40,173 nt of DNA from assembly GCA_026389845.1 (NCBI GenBank), contig JAPLHB010000125.1:1-40173 (forward strand), written 5' to 3'. Below, in pieces: positions 37,126-40,173 of this stretch (the first letter of the stretch is position 1; every line of letters begins with the position of its first letter). Both the position numbers and the translations under genes were made by a program. The notes under the pieces are model-generated. The model was not told the origin of the DNA and made no database searches. It was given only the letters and a program-made list of their open reading frames with translations. Source of the DNA: Chloroflexota bacterium. Its GTDB lineage: Bacteria > Chloroflexota > Anaerolineae > CG2-30-64-16.

Positions 37126-38525
37126 ACCAGGTAGGAAAAGCGCGGGTGGGGCTGTTAGGCCTGATGTTCGATCTCTACGATGCGTGGCCCGAGCTCAAGC
37201 CGATGATGGCCGAGTTTGCCGGCCAGTTGGTCGAGGAGCTTGCACCCTTCGCTGAGGCTGACTTTCCCGGCGTGTGCAACACCCGCGAGCAGGTGGAGCG
37301 GGCTGTCGCAGGATTCGAGGCCGACGGCAAAGATCTGATCATCGTGGTCCTGCTCACCTACGCACCCAGTCACATTGCCTTGCCAGCCCTGCTTGCCACC
37401 CGTCTGCCGATCTTGATCTTCAACACACAACAGTTGGCCGGCGTCGGCCCGGAAACGCTCAGCATTGACACCACCAAGAACCACGGCATGCACGGCGTCC
37501 AAGACCTCGCCAACGTGCTCCTGCGCGCCGGGCGGCCGTTCCACATCGTCACCGGCCACTACCGAGACCCGCGTGCCCTGGCCGAGGTAAAAGCCTGGTG
37601 CGATGCTGCCCGTGTCGCGAAGTACCTGCGTGGGCTGCGCATCGGCTTGGTCGGATATGCCATGGAGGGCATGGGCGACTTCGGCCTGGACGAGACCGCC
37701 TTCCTGAGTCAGGTCGGGGTCGAGGTGCGGCGGATCGCCATGAAGTCGCTGGCCGCGTTGGCTCAAGCTGCGCCCCAGGCCGCGATTGCAGCCGAAATGG
37801 CGCGCGATCGTGAGCGGTTCCAGTTCGCGGCGGAGATCACCGCGGCGGAGCACGAGGCCAGTGTCCGGCTGGAATGGGCGTTGCGCGAGACGCTGGTGGA
37901 GCGGGGAATGCACGGCTTCGCCGCGCATTTCCTGGCCGTGGGTCAGGAGGGCTGGCTCGATACGCTGCCATTCCTGGCCGCCGCTAAGCTGCTGGCCGAG
38001 GGCTACGGCTTCGGCGGCGAGGGGGATGCGACCAGCGCGGCGGCCGTGTGCATGATGCAGGCGTTGGCCGGTCAGGCGAACTTCACCGAGATGTTCACGA
38101 TGGACTTCGCCGGCAACGCGATCTTGATGATGCACATGGGCGAAGGCAACTGGCGCATGGCCCGGCCGGATGAGCCGGTGCGGGTCGTGGGAACCACGTC
38201 GAGCGCGATCATGGACGTACGGATTAACCCGCTGCTGCTTGCCTTCAGCCTGGCGCCAGGCCCGGTTACCCTGGTCAGCCTGACGACGGTGGCGGATGGC
38301 AAGCTCAAGTTCGTGGTGGCTGAAGGGGATGTGTTGGATTTTCCCTACATACCGGATCAGGCACGCCCCCACTACAAGTTCCAGCCGGGGGGCAATTTGG
38401 CCGATTTCCTGACCCGCTTCAGCCTGGAAGGGGGATCGCACCACCAGGCGCTCGCCTATGGGCGTTGGGCCGGCACGGTCGAGAAGGTCGCCGCGCTGCT
38501 GGGGATCGAATGCGCCCGCGTGTGA
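37122..38525 (+). CDS. L-arabinose/L-fucose isomerase-like protein
   Basis: 467 residues. Manganese-dependent aldose-ketose isomerase fold. Conserved-type stretches: IIVVLLTYAPSHIALPALL, VLLRAGRPFHIVTGHYRD, GFGGEGDATSAAAVCMMQAL, FTEMFTMDFAGNAILMMHMG with the Glu and His expected as metal ligands, and HHQALAYG near the end. It overlaps the Gfo/Idh gene (ATGA). With the aldolase it suggests isomerisation of a sugar followed by cleavage, though no sugar kinase is in the operon. Confidence 0.78.
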   Translation: MNQVGKARVGLLGLMFDLYDAWPELKPMMAEFAGQLVEELAPFAEADFPGVCNTREQVERAVAGFEADGKDLIIVVLLTYAPSHIALPALLATRLPILIFNTQQLAGVGPETLSIDTTKNHGMHGVQDLANVLLRAGRPFHIVTGHYRDPRALAEVKAWCDAARVAKYLRGLRIGLVGYAMEGMGDFGLDETAFLSQVGVEVRRIAMKSLAALAQAAPQAAIAAEMARDRERFQFAAEITAAEHEASVRLEWALRETLVERGMHGFAAHFLAVGQEGWLDTLPFLAAAKLLAEGYGFGGEGDATSAAAVCMMQALAGQANFTEMFTMDFAGNAILMMHMGEGNWRMARPDEPVRVVGTTSSAIMDVRINPLLLAFSLAPGPVTLVSLTTVADGKLKFVVAEGDVLDFPYIPDQARPHYKFQPGGNLADFLTRFSLEGGSHHQALAYGRWAGTVEKVAALLGIECARV

Positions 38526-38532
38526 CGATAGC

Positions 38533-38799
38533 TGTCATTCTGAGTGCTGCCAAGCCGCGTGGCGGCGTGCGGGTAGTCTAAAGAAGTTCGGCTTTGTCCT
38601 GCTGAGCGGGGCGACGAGACAAGGTCCGTTGCGAAAAATATCCAGCGAAGCATCTCGCCCTGCACTTCATGAGCAGCGGGTCTATCCCTGAACTCTCGTC
38701 ACGGCGTGACACCAGCGAAGAATCTCCTGGCCGCGACGAGACCCTTCGCTGGATTTTCGCTGCAACGCACTTCACGGGACCAACCCGCTCAGGGTGACA
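38533..38799. repeat. MITE-like element, degenerate
   Basis: Starts TGTCATTCTGAGTGCTGCC and ends cccgctcagggtgacag, with the inner cagcgaagaatctcctggcc and gagacccttcgctgga arms typical of the family. The outer GCAATA termini are missing and the left half is rearranged. It fills the gap between the isomerase and the last URO-D-like gene. Confidence 0.65.
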
Positions 38800-38835
38800 G
38801 CGGCCGAGCCTGATGAGGGAGGGAACAAGCCTGAC

Positions 38836-40128
38836 ATGTCATTGGCTGAACCAATTCAACTGGCATGGGATACCATCCGGCAGAAACCGACGAAAGGCAT
38901 CCCCACCTGGATGCTGCACATCATGGAACACTCGCATCTCGAACGGTTGGCGGGTGTTTCCCCAGGAACCTATCGCAAGTATCCGGATGAGACGTACCTG
39001 GCGGCACAACGAGCCATCGGCATGTGTGTGCTCGACCAATACCTGGCCCTCAATCCGCTGACGATGACCCGGCACGGATTCGACCCGTCTCTGGGCATCG
39101 CGCCGTCGCCGGTGGGCGGGCTGGATTACACGCCGGTAGACATCAAGAGCGCCAGGGTGGAGCAAACCGCATCGGGGCGAAGGTTGATCCTGAACGAGAT
39201 GGCGATCGGTTCGCCGGAAGCGGTCGTGGAGCACCTGGAGCGGTACGTCTTCCCCCGGATCGAGAAGGACATCGCCGAGTTCGACGCCGATCGACGGGTG
39301 CGTGAAATCATCGCCCGTGAGATGGCGTTGCAAGCCAAGATCGGGCCTGATTTCTTGAAGACCGGCTATGGCTTCATCTACTTTCCGTACTTTTATTACA
39401 CCATCTACGGGTATGATCTCTATTTCATGGCGTATGCCTTGTACCCGGAGGTGATGGAGAGGCACTTCAAGCTCCTGGCAGACTACGCCGTGCTCAACAA
39501 CCGGGCTGCCAGCCGGGCATATCGCGAGGCGAACCTGCCGCCTTTGTTCCGCCTCGATCACGATATGGCCGGTTCTCGCGGGACGTTGTGCAGCATGAAG
39601 TCGCTGGAGCGGCTCTGGTTTCCACACTTCTGCCGTGCGCTCGAACCGGTGTTGAACAGCGACGTGCGCTTGATCTGGCACTGCGACGGCAATCTCATGG
39701 GGATGGTCCCCCGGCTGCTGGATGTGGGGATTCGCGGCTTTCAGGGGTTCCAGTACGAAGACGGTATGGACTACGAGCGGATCTGCGCGCTGAAAGCGAA
39801 GGACGGCGGCGATCTGCTCATCGTGGCCGGCGTATCGGTGACGACGACGCTGCCGTTCGGGACGCCGGCGGACGTGAAGCGCGAGCTGGCCTGGCTGGTG
39901 GAGCACGGCCCCAAGACGGGACTCTTCCTCAGCGCATCCAGCACGATCACGCCGGAAACGTCGTGGGAGAACCTGCACACCCTGATCGAAGGCATCCGGT
40001 ATTATCGGGAGCACGGCAGGGCGGAGATGCTCTTAGAGCGTGTCTCGGAAGTTTTGTTGCACTTTCACAGGTACACGGCGGGATTACGGGCAAGGCGCTG
40101 CAACATGAGCTGTACCATGCCTGCGTAG
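38836..40128 (+). CDS. URO-D-fold methyltransferase-like protein, C-terminus replaced by IS sequence
   Basis: Starts MSLAEPIQLAWDTIRQKPTKG at ATG 38836, with GGAGGG about 13 bases ahead. It is longer than the other three. The metal-motif region reads LIWHCDGNLMGMVPRLLDVG (HCDG), and VAGVSVTTTLPFGTPADVKR and TGLFLSASSTITPETSWENL finish the barrel. Native coding ends near IRYYREHGRAEML (about 40033); the last 30 or so residues come from an IS end. Loss is limited to the extreme C-terminus, so activity may survive. It probably belongs with the isomerase operon by position, but a MITE separates them. Confidence 0.8.
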   Translation: MSLAEPIQLAWDTIRQKPTKGIPTWMLHIMEHSHLERLAGVSPGTYRKYPDETYLAAQRAIGMCVLDQYLALNPLTMTRHGFDPSLGIAPSPVGGLDYTPVDIKSARVEQTASGRRLILNEMAIGSPEAVVEHLERYVFPRIEKDIAEFDADRRVREIIAREMALQAKIGPDFLKTGYGFIYFPYFYYTIYGYDLYFMAYALYPEVMERHFKLLADYAVLNNRAASRAYREANLPPLFRLDHDMAGSRGTLCSMKSLERLWFPHFCRALEPVLNSDVRLIWHCDGNLMGMVPRLLDVGIRGFQGFQYEDGMDYERICALKAKDGGDLLIVAGVSVTTTLPFGTPADVKRELAWLVEHGPKTGLFLSASSTITPETSWENLHTLIEGIRYYREHGRAEMLLERVSEVLLHFHRYTAGLRARRCNMSCTMPA

Positions 40129-40173
40129 ATCCAGGCTTCACTGGTCGTGGTCAGGACTTCGTAGTCCTTGCTC
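40034..40173 (-). mobile_element. End of an IS5-type insertion sequence
   Basis: The presumed terminal repeat begins near 40034 with GAGCGTGTCTCGGAAGTTTT. It is inserted in the 3' end of the URO-D-like gene. The element continues off the window. Confidence 0.6.
40065..40173 (-). CDS. IS5-family transposase, C-terminal part only
   Basis: 35 codons before the stop at 40065 read SKDYEVLTTTSEAWIYAGMV and LMLQRLAR, the typical C-terminus of IS5-like DDE transposases (KDYE.L..TSEA..Y.AM..LMLRRLA). The rest lies beyond the window. Confidence 0.7.
   Translation of the reverse strand, partial: SKDYEVLTTTSEAWIYAGMVQLMLQRLARNPAVYL

Overview
The window is about 40 kb of GC-rich bacterial chromosome with short intergenic gaps. 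It is packed with soluble catabolic enzymes and DNA-binding regulators. The gene content (several Gfo/Idh/MocA oxidoreductases, four URO-D-fold methyltransferase-like proteins, an MttB-like protein, FCD-type GntR and DeoR regulators, a LarA-like racemase) and the many short palindromic repeats fit a Chloroflexota lineage such as Anaerolineae or Caldilineae. That placement is an inference from style, not from a marker gene. No rRNA, tRNA, CRISPR array or phage genes were seen. No transporter or membrane protein was recognised, which is odd for so many catabolic genes.

Layout. (1) 1-5623, minus strand: URO-D-like protein, LarA-like racemase, then E1 alpha, E1 beta and E2 of a 2-oxoacid/acetoin dehydrogenase; the E2 runs off the left edge. 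(2) 5624-6049: nested MITE-like elements. (3) 6050-8323: an SDR divergent from a VOC-fold protein and its GntR regulator, with two palindromes between them; a lone glycosyltransferase follows (8380-9417). (4) 9759-17919, minus strand: a long operon read from 17919 downward: GntR, URO-D-like, Gfo/Idh, a broken Gfo/Idh, class III aminotransferase, M20 deacylase, KduD-like SDR, 2-hydroxyacid dehydrogenase, RidA. (5) 18293-24965, plus strand: NagA-like amidohydrolase, aldo/keto reductase, NanA-like aldolase, RraA-like protein, fumarate-reductase-like flavoprotein, zinc alcohol dehydrogenase. (6) 25225-30260, minus strand: DeoR regulator, second class III aminotransferase, Gfo/Idh, AbrB-like protein, C-terminally truncated URO-D-like protein. 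(7) 30428-33896, plus strand: MttB-like protein, GntR regulator, DegT/DnrJ-type aminotransferase. (8) 34303-38525, plus strand: DeoR regulator, class I aldolase, Gfo/Idh, arabinose/fucose-isomerase-like protein; then a URO-D-like gene (38836 on) whose end is cut by an IS5-type insertion sequence at the right edge.

How it fits together. Each block looks like a separately regulated route that deacylates, transaminates, oxidises or isomerises a sugar, amino sugar or 2-hydroxy acid and passes it to an aldolase or a CoA-forming dehydrogenase. Consensus-like promoters (TTGACA, 17-bp spacer, a TATAAT-like box) with palindromes on or beside them can be seen ahead of the GntR operon, the NagA-like operon, the MttB-like operon and both DeoR genes. 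Substrates cannot be fixed from sequence alone.

The most striking signal is repeat DNA. One MITE-like family has 20-bp terminal inverted repeats and 8-bp target duplications at two copies, one of them nested in another element. Several unrelated short repeats are translated in frame inside intact genes: at least four tracts in E2 and two in the flavoprotein. A further element family lies in the first codons of three unrelated genes.
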